Part shown: positions 45,501-54,253 of the stretch, one piece after another | Position numbering within the stretch: the stretch's first letter is position 1 | How the letters are laid out: every line of letters begins with the position of its first letter | Assembly (NCBI GenBank): GCA_028752905.1 | Contig: JAQNBH010000007.1 | Coordinates: 44,877,588-44,941,587, forward strand | Origin: Cladorhizidae sp. MBARI D1340-BT2 | Taxonomy: Eukaryota; Porifera; Demospongiae; Poecilosclerida; Cladorhizidae | Length of the DNA stretch: 64,000 nt | Direction: 5' to 3' | Position numbers and translations under genes: made by a program | Notes under the pieces: generated by a model | What the model was told of the DNA's origin: nothing | Database searches by the model: none | The model's input: the letters and a program-made list of their open reading frames with translations, nothing else

Positions 45501-48500
45501 CACCACAGTGAGCTAAGGACTAAGGTTGTTAGCACCACAGTGAGCTAAGGACTAAGGTTGTTAGCACCACAGTGAGCTAAGGACTAAGGTTGTTAGCACC
45601 ACAATGAGCTAAGGACTAAGGTTATTAGCAACAGTGAGCTAAGGACTAAGGTTGTTAGCAACACAGTGAGCTAAGGACTAAGGTTGTTAGCACCACAGTG
45701 AGCTAAGGACTAAGGTTGTTAGCACCACAGTGAGCTAAGGACTAAGGTTGTTAACATCACAGTGAGCTAAGGACTAAGGTTGTTAGCACCACAGTGAGCT
45801 AAGGTCTAAGGTTGTTAGCACACAGTGAGCTAAGGACTAAGGTTGTTAGCACCACAGTGAGCTAAGGACTAAGGTTATTAGTACCACAGTGAGCTAAGGA
45901 CTAAGGTTATTAGCACCACAATGAGCTAATGACTAAGGTTATTAGCAACAGTGAGCTAAGGACTAAGGTTGTTAGCACCACAGTGAGCTAAGGTTGTTAG
46001 CAACAGTGAGCTAAGGACTAAGGTTATTAGCAACAGTGAGCTAAGGACTAAGGTTATTAGCACCACAGTGAGCTAAGGACTAAGGTTGTTAGCACCACAG
46101 TGAGCTAAGGACTAAGGTTGTTAGCACCACAGTGAGCTAAGGACTAAGGTTGTTAGCACCACAGTGAGCTAAGGACTAAGGTTGTTAGCACCACAGTGAC
46201 TAAGGACTAAGGTTGTTAGCACCTAAGGACTAAGGTTGTTAGCACCACAGTGAGCTAAGGACAAAGGTTATTAGCACCACAGTGAGCTAATGTCTAAGGT
46301 GATTAGCAGCACAGTGAGCTAAGGACTAAGGTTGTTAGCACCACAGTGAGCTAAGGACTAAGGTTAGCACTACAGTGAGCTAATGGCTAATGACTAAGGT
46401 TATTAGCAGCACAGTGAGCTAAGGACTAAGGTTGTTAGCACCACAGTGAGCTAAGGACTAAGGTTGTTAGCACCACAGTGAGCTAATGACTAAGGTTGTT
46501 AGCACCACAGTGACTAAGGACTAAGGTTGTTAGCACCTAAGGACTAAGGTTGTTAGCACAACAGTGAGCTAAGGACAAAGATTATTAGCACCACAGTGAG
46601 GTAATGTCTAAGGTGATTAGCAGCACAGTGAGCTAAGGACTAAGGTTGTTAGCACCACAGTGAGCTAAGGACTAAGGTTAGCACTACAGTGAGCTAATGG
46701 CTAATGACTAAGGTGATTAGCAGCACAGTGAGCTAAGGACTAAGGTTGTTAGCACCACAGTGAACTAATGACTAAGGTTGTTAGCAACAGTGAGCTAAGG
46801 ACTAAGGTTGTTAGCACCACAGTGAGCTAAGGACTAAGGTTGTTAGCACCACAGTGAGCTAAGGACTAAGGTTGTTAGCATCACAGTGAGCTAAGGACTA
46901 AGGTTATTAGCACCACAGTGAGCTAAGGACTAAGGTTGTTAGCACCACAGTGAGCTAAGGACTAAGGTTAGCACTACAGTGAGCTAATGGCTAATGACTA
47001 AGGTTAGCACCACAGTGAGCTAAGGACTAAGGTTTTAGCACCACAGTGAGCTAAGGACTAAGGTTAGCACTACAGTGAGCTAATGGCTAATGACTAAGGT
47101 TATTAGCAGCACAGTGAGCTAAGGACTAAGGTTGTTAGCACCACAGTGAGCTAAGGACTAAGGTTGTTAGCAGCACAGTGAGCTAAGGACTAAGGTTGTT
47201 AGCACCACAGTGAGCTAAGGACTAAGGTTGTTAGCACCACAGTGAGCTAAGGACTAAGATTGTTAGCACCACAGTGAGCTAAGGACTAAGGTTGTTAGCA
47301 CCACAGTGAGCTAAGGACTAAGGTTGTTAGCACCACAGTGAGCTAAGGACTAAGGTTGTTAGCACCACAGTGAGCTAAGGACTAAGGTTGTTAGCACCAC
47401 AGTGAGCTAAGAACTAAGGTTGTTAGCATCACAGTGAGCTAAGGACTAAGGTTGTTAGTACCACAGTGAGCTAAGAACTAAGGTTGTTAGCACCACAGTG
47501 AGCTAAGGACTAAGGTTGTTAGCACCACAGTGAGCTAAGGACTAAGGTTGTTAGCACCACAGTGAGCTAAGGACTAAGGTTGTTAGCACCACAGTGAGCT
47601 AAGGACTAAGGTTGTTAGCACCACAGTGAGCTAAGGACTAAGGTTGTTAGCACCACAGTGAGCTAAGGACTAAGGTTGTTAGCAACACAGTGAGCTAAGG
47701 ACTAAGGTTGTTAGCATCACAGTGAGCTAAGGACTAAGGTTGTTAGCACCACAGTGAGCTAAGGACTAAGGTTGTTAGCACCACAGTGAGCTAAGGACTA
47801 AGGTTGTTAGCACCACAGTGAGCTAAGGACTAAGGTTGTTAGCACCACAGTGAGCTAAGGACTAAGGTTGTTAGCAACACAGTGAGCTAAGGACTAAGGT
47901 TGTTAGCATCACAGTGAGCTAAGGACTAAGGTTGTTAGCACCACAGTGAGCTAAGGACTAAGGTTATTAGCACCACAGTGAGCTAAGGACTAAGGTTGTT
48001 AGCACCACAGTGAGCTAAGGACTAAGGTTGTTAGCACCACAGTGAGCTAAGGACTAAGGTTGTTAGCACCACAGTGAGCTAAGGACTAAGGTTGTTAGCA
48101 CCACAGTGAGCTAAGGACTAAGGTTGTTAGCAACACAGTGAGCTAAGGACTAAGGTTGTTAGCATCACAGTGAGCTAAGGACTAAGGTTGTTAGCACCAC
48201 AGTGAGCTAAGGACTAAGGTTGTTAGCACCACAGTGAGCTAAGGACTAAGGTTATTAGCAACAGTGAGCTAAGGACTAAGGTTATTAGCAACAGTGAGCT
48301 AAGGACTAAGGTTGTTAGCACCACAGTGAGCTAAGGACTAAGGTTGTTAGCAACACATTGTCTTGTCTTCTGAATCATTGCTGATGTGTACTTACCAGAC
48401 CTGAAGTGGTATAGGCTGAGAACCTGAAGAGACAGTCTGATGTTGGAGATGGATATCTACTTGTATTATGAATGTCTGGTTGAGATAGTAGCAGTGGCCG

Positions 48501-51500
48501 AGGAATAGCATATCACTGGCCCACAGGAGGAACCTAGAACATTCTTCACAGACACAATCACTGGGATTTCATAGTGTGTCTGTAAGGTGCTCTAGCAGAG
48601 AAGCTGCAGGAGCCTTGTGCTGCTCACTCTAGCAGAGAAGCTGCAGGAGCCTTGTGGTGCTCACTCTAGCAGAGAAGCTGCAGGAGCCTTGTGCTGCTCA
48701 CTCTAGCAGAGAAGCTGCAGGAGGCTGAGAGGAAGACAACAGCACTGCAAAGAATACCAGCAAGAAGAAGAAGAAGCAGAGAGATGAAAGCCTCTACAAG
48801 CAACAGTCACAGAGAACACATCGATCAGGAGAGAGCATGGAATCCCTGAGCAGTGGACATGTCAGGAGAGAGCATGGAATCCCTGAGCAGTGGACATGTC
48901 AGGAGAGAGCATGGAATCCCTGAGCAGTGGACATGTCAGGAGAGAGCATGGAATCCCTGAGCAGTGGACATGTCAGGAGAGAGCATGGAATCCCTGAGCA
49001 GTGGACATGAGCATGGAGTCCCTGAGCAGTGGACATGTCAGGGAATCCCTGAGCAGTGGATGTGTCAGGAGAGAGCATGGAATCCCTGAGCAGTGGATGT
49101 GTCAGGAGAGAGGATGAATGCTAGGCAGAGGAGCTGCTGAGTCAAAGTGAGATGCCAGAAGAGCGCATGTGTATAGCACTAGTACTGCTGGGCCATAGTG
49201 GAGGCTACTCTGATAGAGTACAGTGTGTGTGTGTGTATAGTACCATCAGATGTTACTGGCACTCCGGGGTCACAGGGGCACTCGCTTCTTGCCACCTCCT
49301 CCGTGCTGAGCCATAGGTTCTTGCCACCTCCTCTGTGCTGAGTCGTTGGTTCTTGCCACCTCCTCCTTGCCGAGCCGTTGGTTCTTGCCACCTCCTCCTT
49401 GCCGAGCCGTTGGTTCTTGCCACCTCCTCCTTGCCGAGTCGTTGGTTCTTGCCACCTCCTCCTTGCTGAGTCATTGGTTCTTGCCACCTCCTCCTTGCCG
49501 AGTCGTTGGTTCTTGCCACCTCCTCCTTGCCGAGTCGTTGGTTCTTGCCACCTCCTCTTTGCCGAGCCGTTGGTTCTTGCCACCTCCTCCTTGCTGAGTC
49601 GTAGGTTCTTGCCACCTCCTCCTTGCCGAGCCGTTGGTTCTTGCCACCTCCTCCTTGCCGAGCCGTTGGTTCTTGCCACCTCCTCCTTGCCGAGTCGTTG
49701 GTTCTTGCCACCTCCTCCATGCTGAGTCGTTGGAGTTTTGTCTTGTCATTAGTGCATTTGTCTTGATGAAGTTTGGGTAGCGGATAATTTCCGTGGGGCA
49801 ATATTTTTGTGGCTTTCACTAACCAAGCAGTTTGTGGGGGAAACCCCTGGTGTTGTAATGAACTTGCCATGTGTGGTTGGTAACCACACCTTTTCAATTT
49901 GGGGGTGGAATCTGGCAGGCGAATTGTTTCAAAGTAGAGGTTGTGATTCTAGGTTACCACCTTTAAGAACATTTGGGATGCTGCTGCGGGCTATTCTTAC
50001 TAGAAACTGACAATCAGCATGCATGACCATTCTGCTGAGGTCTGGACGTGTAGTTGGTCCCGTTTGAAAGATATCCTCAATCTGTTCTCTATTTCTACGG
50101 GCAGGTGGAGTGCTTCGTTGTTGAGCCTATTAAAGTAGTGAAATGGCGTCGGGAAACCGCTAGCCAGTTAAGCATGGTTAAAGACAGGTTAAGCCTGGCC
50201 TGGTTAGAATCCAGGTTATAGTTAGAACAGGTTAATCCTGGTTCACAGTTAAGTCTTGTTAGAATCAAGGTTAAGTCTGTTTAGAATAGGTTTAAGCCTG
50301 GTTAGAATAGGTTTAAGCCTGGTTAGAATCAGGGTTAAACCTGATTATAATCCAGGTTAATCCTGGTTAGAATCAAGGTTAAACCTGGTTAAAATCCGGG
50401 TTAAGCCTGGTTAGAACAGGTTAAGCCTGGTTATATTCAAGGTTAAGCCTGGTTAGAATCCAGGTTAAAGCAATGTTTATAAACACGGCGACTGTTACCT
50501 TGATTGAAGTGAGGTAAGTTTAGAGCCACTTCCAAACTTCTCGGTATTGAAAACAGTCGAAGGTTTTCAGAGGTCAAGGTACATAGACTAAACTCAAAAG
50601 CTTGTCTGAGTTATGAGAAGCTGTTGTCTGGTGAACAGTTGGGAAGAAATCCAAACTAAGGAGATGAATTAACAAATACAAACCATTTGTAGTAAACATG
50701 TTTCTCTAGGACCTTGTAAAGAGATGGCCAGTGTAGTTACCTCTAGGACCTTGTAAAGAGATGGCCAGTGTAGTTGCCTCTAGGATCTTGTAAAGAGATG
50801 GCCAGTGTAGTTGCCTCTAGGACCTTGTAAAGAGATGGCCAGTGTAGTTGCCTTGTAAAGAGATGGCCAGTGTAGTTACCTCTAGGACCTTGTAAAGAGA
50901 TGGCCAGTGTAGTTGCCTCTAGGACCTTGTAAAGAGATGGCCAGTGTAGTTACCTCTAGGACCTTGTAAAGAGATGGCCAGTGTAGTTGCCTCTAGGACC
51001 TTGTAAAGAGATGGCCAGTGTAGTTACCTCTAGGACCTTGTAAAGAGATCCAGTGCCTCTAGTTTTGAAGATGAAATGGATAAGTCTCTCCTTGGGAGTG
51101 GCCAAAGACATAGATTTGGGGGGAGGGGGCTCAGAGAAAGCTCAGTGTACATGTCTGCCCTCAGGTGGCGTGTGGCAGCTGTTCATGTAACCTCATGAGG
51201 AGTTACTATTTGGAACTACCTCCAGCAGTGCCACACATGACCCTCTCTAGCACCCATAGAGCCTCACAGAGAGCATGATATGGCCCTCCACTTCTAGCAC
51301 CCATAGTGCCCTCACAGAGAGCATGCTAGATAGCCCTCCACTTCTAGCACCCATAGTGCCCTCACAGAGAGCATGCTAGATAGCCCTCCACTTCTAGCAC
51401 CCATAGTGCCCTCACAGAGAGCATGCTAGATAGCCCTCCACTTCTAGCACCCATAGTGCCCTCACAGAGAGCATGCTAGATAGCCCTCCACTTCTAGCAC

Positions 51501-53134
51501 CCATAGAGCCCTCACAGAGAGCATGCTAGATAGCCCTCCACTTCTAGCACCCATAGTGCCCTCACAGAGAGCATCCCTCCACTTCTAGCACCCATAGTGC
51601 CCTCACAGAGAGCATGCTAGATAGCCCTCCACTTCTAGCACCCATAGAGCCTCACAGAGAGCATGATATGGCCCTCCACTTCTAGCACCCATAGTGCCCT
51701 CACAGAGAGCATGCTAGATAGCCCTCCACTTCTAGCACCCATAGTGCCCTCACAGAGAGCATGCTAGATAGCCCTCCACTTCTAGCACCCATAGTGCCCT
51801 CACAGAGAGCATGCTAGATAGCCCTCCACTTCTAGCACCCATAGAGCCTCACAGAGAGCATGATATGGCCCTCCACTTCTAGCACCCATAGTGCCCTCAC
51901 AGAGAGCATGCTAGATAGCCCTCCACTTCTAGCACCCATAGAGCCTCACAGAGAGCATGATATGGCCCTCCACTTCTAGCACCCATAGTGCCCTCACAGA
52001 GAGCATCCCTCCACTTCTAGCACCCATAGTGCCCTTACAGAGAGCATCCCTCCACTTCTAGCACCCATAGTGCCCTTACAGAGAGCATGCTGTAATCCCT
52101 CGTCCCTATTTCCTACTTTCTTGAGAGTGTCTGTTAAAGTGTTTGTGGCTTATAAATTAGTCGATCAGCTTGAGGTTATAAGAGTTTCTTTCTCTCCACT
52201 GACAATACTTTCCTCTTCCATTTTTCTCTCCTTGTCTCTCTCCTGTCTCTCCTCGCTCTCTGCAGAACTATTTCTTAGGAAAAAGGAAGATGACATTCGC
52301 ATCTCCCTCCAGGAGTTGTCTCAGCACACCTACAATGAGGATGACATCATTAACGAGCTACAGGCCATGGTTTCTGATGTGACACACACAAGGAAGGCCA
52401 TTCCTCAAGCTATTCCGCTACAGGAACTGTCACAATTGAACTCTGAAGCTCTGCAACGAGGCACTTCTTTCTTGAGAACTCAAGCAAGGAACTTGGAGGT
52501 CGCACAGGGCAGGACGGGAGGAAGGGGAACACAGGCCGAGGGGAGGGGGGAGGAGACACAAGAGGCAGGCACTGTGCTGGCACAGGCAGAGAGAGAAGGA
52601 GGGGCACACAGAGTGGGGGCACTGACACGGAATGATAGAGGAGGAGTGGACTCACATGGAGACAGAGGTTCACACGGAGACAGAGGTTCACACGGAGACA
52701 GAGGTTCACACGGAGACAGAGGTTCACACGGAGACAGAGGTTCACACGGAGACAGAGGTTCACACGGAGACAGAGGTTCACACGGAGACAGAGGTTCACA
52801 CGGAGACAGAGGTTCACACGGAGACAGAGGTTCACACGGAGACAGAGGTTCACACGGAGACAGAGGTTCACACGGAGACAGAGGTTCACACGGAGACAGA
52901 AGAGGTGACCCACAGGGAAACAGAGATGTGGTACCACAGGTGGGGGTCAAAGAGAAAAGAAGAGAGTGGGAGGAGAGAGGCAATGGAAGGAGACCCATGA
53001 ACTACGTATTTTCTCCCCTCTCGAATCAATTCGTCAGCAACAGTAGTAGTAGTAGTAGTAGAACCCCCCTATATTTGGGTAATGGTCCCCACTCTACCAT
53101 GGGTATTGCAGCAGCTAACTCCAGTTATGTATAG
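30486..53134 (+). CDS. USP6NL: TBC-domain Rab GTPase-activating protein, RN-tre/USP6NL type
   Basis: TBC proteins switch off Rab GTPases by speeding GTP hydrolysis; RN-tre acts in endocytic and Golgi trafficking. The coding exons assembled by eye are 30502-30558, 32998-33083, 33539-33868, 35460-35508, 35761-35976, 36939-37004, 39656-39755 and 52266-53134. All junctions are GT-AG, phases are consistent, and the total is 1773 nt, or 590 residues. The acceptor before 30486 implies upstream 5' UTR exon(s). Order: N-terminal RIVAKY and [15 protein letters not shown], typical of USP6NL; TBC domain about 95-300 starting [12 protein letters not shown]. The arginine finger is in IDIDVLR (I137, D140, R143) and the glutamine finger in GYCQGMS (Q180), so catalysis should be intact. 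EEDAFWAL and [14 protein letters not shown] follow. Residues about 303-355 match the helical end of the domain. The tail from about 360 is low-complexity, with 14 SHGDRG repeats (about 431-514). The Rab substrate cannot be read from sequence. Confidence 0.92.
30936..31520 (+). mobile_element. Pogo/Tigger-type DNA transposon, internally deleted, with 25-bp terminal inverted repeats
   Basis: Terminal repeats are at 30938-30962 and 31494-31518 (outer end CTGTATTCACTCGAATATAA, one mismatch in 25), each flanked by TA as expected for Tc1/mariner-pogo target duplication. Inside, a plus frame (about 31080-31230) reads [16 protein letters not shown] then [11 protein letters not shown], which matches the C-terminal end of pogo/Tigger transposases. 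A shifted frame reads [13 protein letters not shown] to a stop near 31323, also pogo-like. The DDE catalytic core is absent, so this is a deletion derivative in RabGAP intron 1. Confidence 0.85.
31521..32154. other. RabGAP intron 1, unique stretch
   Basis: No exon or repeat family recognised. A short open frame at 31803-31991 has no known domain. Confidence 0.45.
32155..32492 (+). repeat. GT-rich minisatellite, about 35-50-bp units
   Basis: Copies of GTGTCTGGTTGTGCCTGTGT with AGTGTGTGTGTGCAGAG and variable GT length. RabGAP intron 1. Confidence 0.9.
32998..33083 (+). CDS. USP6NL: RabGAP exon 2
   Basis: It encodes [20 protein letters not shown] then STDRYGFM plus two bases of His. Acceptor TTTAATACAG ends at 32997; donor GTAAGT is at 33084. 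The W-E-D and Y-K-x-T-D-R-Y/F-G-F pattern is typical of RN-tre. Confidence 0.93.
33087..33142 (+). repeat. (GT)n microsatellite directly after the exon 2 donor
   Basis: TGTGTGTGTG runs interrupted by TTGTG, starting within 4 nt of the donor at 33084. Confidence 0.92.
33310..33480 (+). repeat. C-rich low-complexity tract
   Basis: Runs of C with ACACAC and CCCCACCCC phrases in RabGAP intron 2, upstream of the exon 3 acceptor. Confidence 0.8.
33539..33868 (+). CDS. USP6NL: RabGAP exon 3 (start of TBC domain, arginine finger)
   Basis: It covers residues 48-158 and includes [33 protein letters not shown] and [19 protein letters not shown]. The IxxDxxR arginine-finger motif is intact. Acceptor CCCCCCGCAG ends at 33538; donor GTGAGG is at 33869. 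Confidence 0.96.
33860..34165 (+). repeat. Irregular minisatellite seeded on the exon 3 donor
   Basis: About eight diverged units of GTCATGTGAGAGGGGGAGTG and GTCACTGTCTGTGTGA. The exon-intron junction (CATCAAGTGAGGGGCATG) is itself recognisable as a related copy, so the array seems to have grown from the donor sequence. Confidence 0.8.
34300..35130 (+). repeat. Minisatellite, 32-bp unit, about 23 copies
   Basis: The unit contains CTTCAGAGGAACAGAGCGAG and GTCTGATGGTAG. About six units lack the CTTCAG part. RabGAP intron 3. Confidence 0.96.
35460..35508 (+). CDS. USP6NL: RabGAP exon 4
   Basis: It completes Lys and encodes [16 protein letters not shown], a conserved TBC helix. Acceptor GTCATGCAG ends at 35459; donor GTAAGT is at 35509. 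Confidence 0.93.
35512..35750 (+). repeat. Degenerate minisatellite starting at the exon 4 donor
   Basis: Diverged copies of CTTACACCCCTGTGTCTCC and CATTACACTCC from 3 nt after the donor to the polypyrimidine tract of the next acceptor, filling the whole intron. Confidence 0.82.
35761..35976 (+). CDS. USP6NL: RabGAP exon 5 (glutamine finger)
   Basis: It encodes [40 protein letters not shown] and [17 protein letters not shown] to the end of LDKHL. YCQG gives the second catalytic residue of the TBC dual-finger mechanism. Acceptor GTGCTCTCAG ends at 35760; donor GTGAGT is at 35977. Confidence 0.97.
36048..36722 (+). repeat. Minisatellite, 29-bp unit, about 23 copies, highly homogeneous
   Basis: The unit is GCTAGGTGTGTGTGGTGTTT plus GTCTCTATA. 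The copies are almost identical to one another, suggesting recent expansion or strong homogenisation. It starts about 70 nt after the exon 5 donor. Confidence 0.97.
36939..37004 (+). CDS. USP6NL: RabGAP exon 6
   Basis: It encodes [20 protein letters not shown] then DT, the W/F-rich TBC helix. Acceptor CCCTTCTAG ends at 36938; donor GTATGT is at 37005. Phase 0 at both ends. Confidence 0.94.
37022..38965 (+). repeat. Minisatellite, 30-bp unit, about 64 copies
   Basis: The unit contains GTAATCATGCTCCTGTGTGC and GTACATGCAT. Two alternative 3' halves, TACATGCATG and TACACACATG, are interspersed along the array. Unit length is a multiple of 3 and opens all frames, giving spurious frames of 140-307 codons. 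It starts about 17 nt after the exon 6 donor. Confidence 0.97.
39085..39215 (+). repeat. Minisatellite, 30-bp unit, four copies
   Basis: The unit is GATTGCTGGCCTGAGTTTTA plus GTCAGGTGAA. RabGAP intron 6. Confidence 0.93.
39656..39755 (+). CDS. USP6NL: RabGAP exon 7
   Basis: It encodes [20 protein letters not shown] and [13 protein letters not shown] plus one base of Lys. Acceptor GTATTTGCAG ends at 39655; donor GTAAGC is at 39756. LRVWD..MFEGE is a TBC hallmark. Confidence 0.96.
39849..40320 (-). mobile_element. Family A MITE-like element, copy 2, with a long terminal palindrome
   Basis: The reverse complement of 40080-40320 matches copy 1 at 28420-28650. The part 39849-40072 is a near-perfect foldback: a left arm (39849-39944) and a right arm (39948-40072) share AAAAATTTATTACCTGGTCA and AAAATTGAAGGCGTTGA around a TTG loop. 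The right arm has an extra segment (about 30 bp, containing CTAGAGCTTCCTCTAGCCAC) missing from the left. It lies in RabGAP intron 7. Confidence 0.85.
40370..40618 (+). repeat. Minisatellite, about 37-bp unit, about 6.5 copies
   Basis: The unit contains GAACTCTGCTTGGGGGCGCA and GTTCGGACAGCCAATGA or CGAGGA. Confidence 0.94.
40722..41432 (+). repeat. Minisatellite, 39-bp unit, about 18 copies
   Basis: The unit contains TCCATTCACACAGTGGGCCA and ATCTGAGCCTGCCAGC. A variant block with CACCAATCTGAGCCTTC sub-repeats (about 40985-41030) is itself duplicated at 41060-41115. RabGAP intron 7. Confidence 0.96.
41468..43425 (+). repeat. Large minisatellite, 24-bp unit, about 81 copies, with a 192-bp higher-order repeat
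   Basis: The unit is GGCCAAGACTGCTCCTAGAC plus ACAG. Single-base variants (CCAAG/CCAGG/CCACG and CTGCT/CTACT) follow an eight-unit order that repeats from about 41488, 41680 and 41992. Because 24 is a multiple of 3, frames of 390-900 codons appear on both strands; they lie in an intron and are not genes. Confidence 0.97.
43510..43695 (+). repeat. Minisatellite, about 31-bp unit, six copies
   Basis: The unit is CAAGCTAGCAGCCATGAAGA plus CCTCCTGGCAA with TCTCCTAGTAA variants. Confidence 0.92.
43838..44428. mobile_element. Foldback element with about 160-bp inverted arms and a family A-like centre
   Basis: The left arm (43838-43993) and right arm (44256-44428) are imperfect reverse complements, sharing TTTAGGAACTG.AGGTTGGAA, AGTCTTGAGTGGCTAT and AATGGCATTGATTTTT. 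The centre (about 44040-44180) resembles the family A element (ATAGATCTCTCTGTGTGCTC). It is a nested or composite non-autonomous transposon in RabGAP intron 7. Confidence 0.82.
44583..48357 (+). repeat. Very large minisatellite, 32-bp unit, about 117 copies
   Basis: The unit is GAGCTAAGGACTAAGGTTGT plus TAGCACCACAGT. The central third (about 45890-47100) is much more variable, with truncated units and a repeated ATGGCTAATGACTAAGG variant; both ends are homogeneous. The unit has in-frame TAA and TAG, so no long frames appear. RabGAP intron 7. Confidence 0.97.
48590..48724 (+). repeat. Minisatellite, 37-bp unit, 3.5 copies
   Basis: The unit is CTCTAGCAGAGAAGCTGCAG plus GAGCCTTGTGCTGCTCA. Confidence 0.92.
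48825..49112 (+). repeat. Minisatellite, 37-bp unit, about 8 copies
   Basis: The unit is AGAGAGCATGGAATCCCTGA plus GCAGTGGACATGTCAGG. Two truncated units lie near 49008 and 49040. Confidence 0.94.
49285..49735 (+). repeat. Minisatellite, 32-bp unit, about 14 copies
   Basis: The unit is GTTCTTGCCACCTCCTCCTT plus GCCGAGCCGTTG. Spurious frames appear on both strands. Confidence 0.96.
49736..50164. other. RabGAP intron 7, unique stretch
   Basis: No exon, transposon domain or tandem repeat recognised. Confidence 0.45.
50165..50470 (+). repeat. Irregular tandem repeat, about 20-24-bp unit
   Basis: About 13 diverged copies of CAGGTTAAGCCTGGTTAGAA, with lengths varying by 1-6 bp. Confidence 0.88.
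50705..51062 (+). repeat. Minisatellite, 37-bp unit, about 9.5 copies
   Basis: The unit is CTCTAGGACCTTGTAAAGAG plus ATGGCCAGTGTAGTTGC. One unit near 50850 lacks the first part. Confidence 0.95.
51235..52090 (+). repeat. Minisatellite, 50-bp unit, about 18 copies
   Basis: The unit contains CCCTCCACTTCTAGCACCCA, TAGTGCCCTCACAGAGAGCA and TGCTAGATAG. Shorter forms lack TGCTAGATAG or replace it with TGATATGG; the TGATATGG form recurs at regular intervals. It ends about 175 nt before the last RabGAP exon. Confidence 0.96.
52266..53134 (+). CDS. USP6NL: RabGAP last coding exon with hexapeptide-repeat tail
   Basis: Two bases complete Lys, then [20 protein letters not shown] and [15 protein letters not shown] follow, matching the helices after the TBC core in RN-tre. 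Acceptor TCTCTGCAG ends at 52265; TAG is at 53132-53134. The remainder is basic and low-complexity: [16 protein letters not shown], 14 SHGDRG repeats, a basic stretch [14 protein letters not shown] and a serine run (SNSSSSSSR). Frame openness upstream of 52266 is incidental. Confidence 0.92.
52652..52903 (+). repeat. Coding minisatellite, 18-bp unit, 14 copies
   Basis: The unit GGTTCACACGGAGACAGA encodes SHGDRG in the RabGAP frame (residues about 431-514). The copies are almost identical at DNA level. Other frames are also open (HTETEV on plus, LSPCEP and LCLRVN on minus). Confidence 0.97.
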
Positions 53135-53308
53135 CAATGAAGTATTTATCACATGTGTCCTGTTAGTTGTGTCCTGTTAGTTGTGTCCTGTTCATTGCCT
53201 GTTCATTGTCTCTGGTGCAAATGCACACGGTAATCAGTGCATGTATGTGTGTGGGGGTGGGTGCACGCCTGTCCTGTCAGGAATACACAGCAGCTGTTTT
53301 TATTTATT

Positions 53309-53348
<40 letters not shown>

Positions 53349-53874
53349 CACTACCATGTACATTATGTAATTACACAATGTCTATACTGAAGTCATTGAT
53401 GAATGAGTTGACAGCATGAATACAAGTTGACCGTGAATACAGTAATGAGTCCAATCAAGAGCATGAATACACTGAGAAGTCATATTCAAGGCTATTTCTG
53501 TATATGTAATGAGGAGCATGTACCTGATGCATGTCACATGACTCAGAACCAGATAAACTGGCTTGCAGCCATATACGTATATATTGATACCTATATACTA
53601 TATAGTTATTCACAAGGCTCTGAGTTATAGCCACAGCAAAACGGCGATGTGGCCAAAAAGGTCATGCCCTCCCTGCTGAGCACCCCAGATGTCGATTGTT
53701 TATACCACACCCACATGGACATCACTAATTCAGTTAGTATGTTCTCCAAGAGCAACTGCAGTTGTTAAAATTGAAGACAAAATTGTAAGTACAGAATAAT
53801 AGGTACAGAATAGTTCCTAAAGCACAAATTATAAGATGAGCTGCTATCTTTTTCCTGTTCACACATAATTATAC
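53135..53874. other. RabGAP 3' flank with (TAC)n microsatellite
   Basis: A TACTACTAC run spans about 53309-53350. A short repeated phrase (TGTGTCCTGTTAGT) lies at 53155-53190. No canonical AATAAA was seen in the first 600 bp after the stop. No other gene recognised. Confidence 0.5.
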
Positions 53875-54200
53875 TAGCTACATGTGCTATAGCTATTATA
53901 CTAGCACATGTGCTATAGCTATTATACTAGCGCATGTGCTATAGCTATTATACTAGCGCATGTGCTATAGCTATTATACTAGCACATGTGCTATAGCTAT
54001 TGTACTAGCTATTATACTAGGCACATGTGCTATAGCTATTATACTAGCACATGTGCTATAGCTATTGTACTAGCTATTATACTAGGCACATGTGCTATAG
54101 CTATTATACTAGCACATGTGCTATAGCTATTATACTAGCTACATGTGCTATAGCTATTATACTAGCTACATGTGCTATAGCTATTATACTAGGCACATGT
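53875..54200 (+). repeat. Minisatellite, about 26-bp unit, with a palindromic core
   Basis: About 12 copies of CTATTATACTAG joined to TAGCACATGTGCTA, which is a perfect 14-bp palindrome. Some units have GCGCATGTGC or GGCACATGTGC. Confidence 0.93.
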
Positions 54201-54253
54201 TTATATTTTCAATGAACTCTCAGTTGACAACATTAGCTACAATATCCTTCTCA

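Noticed and set aside
52070..52265. Longer open frame upstream of the last RabGAP exon with a leucine/serine-rich start, considered as a signal peptide
   Set aside because: The CT-rich sequence is the polypyrimidine tract before the TCTCTGCAG acceptor; splicing at 52265 joins exon 7 in phase and matches the RN-tre family.
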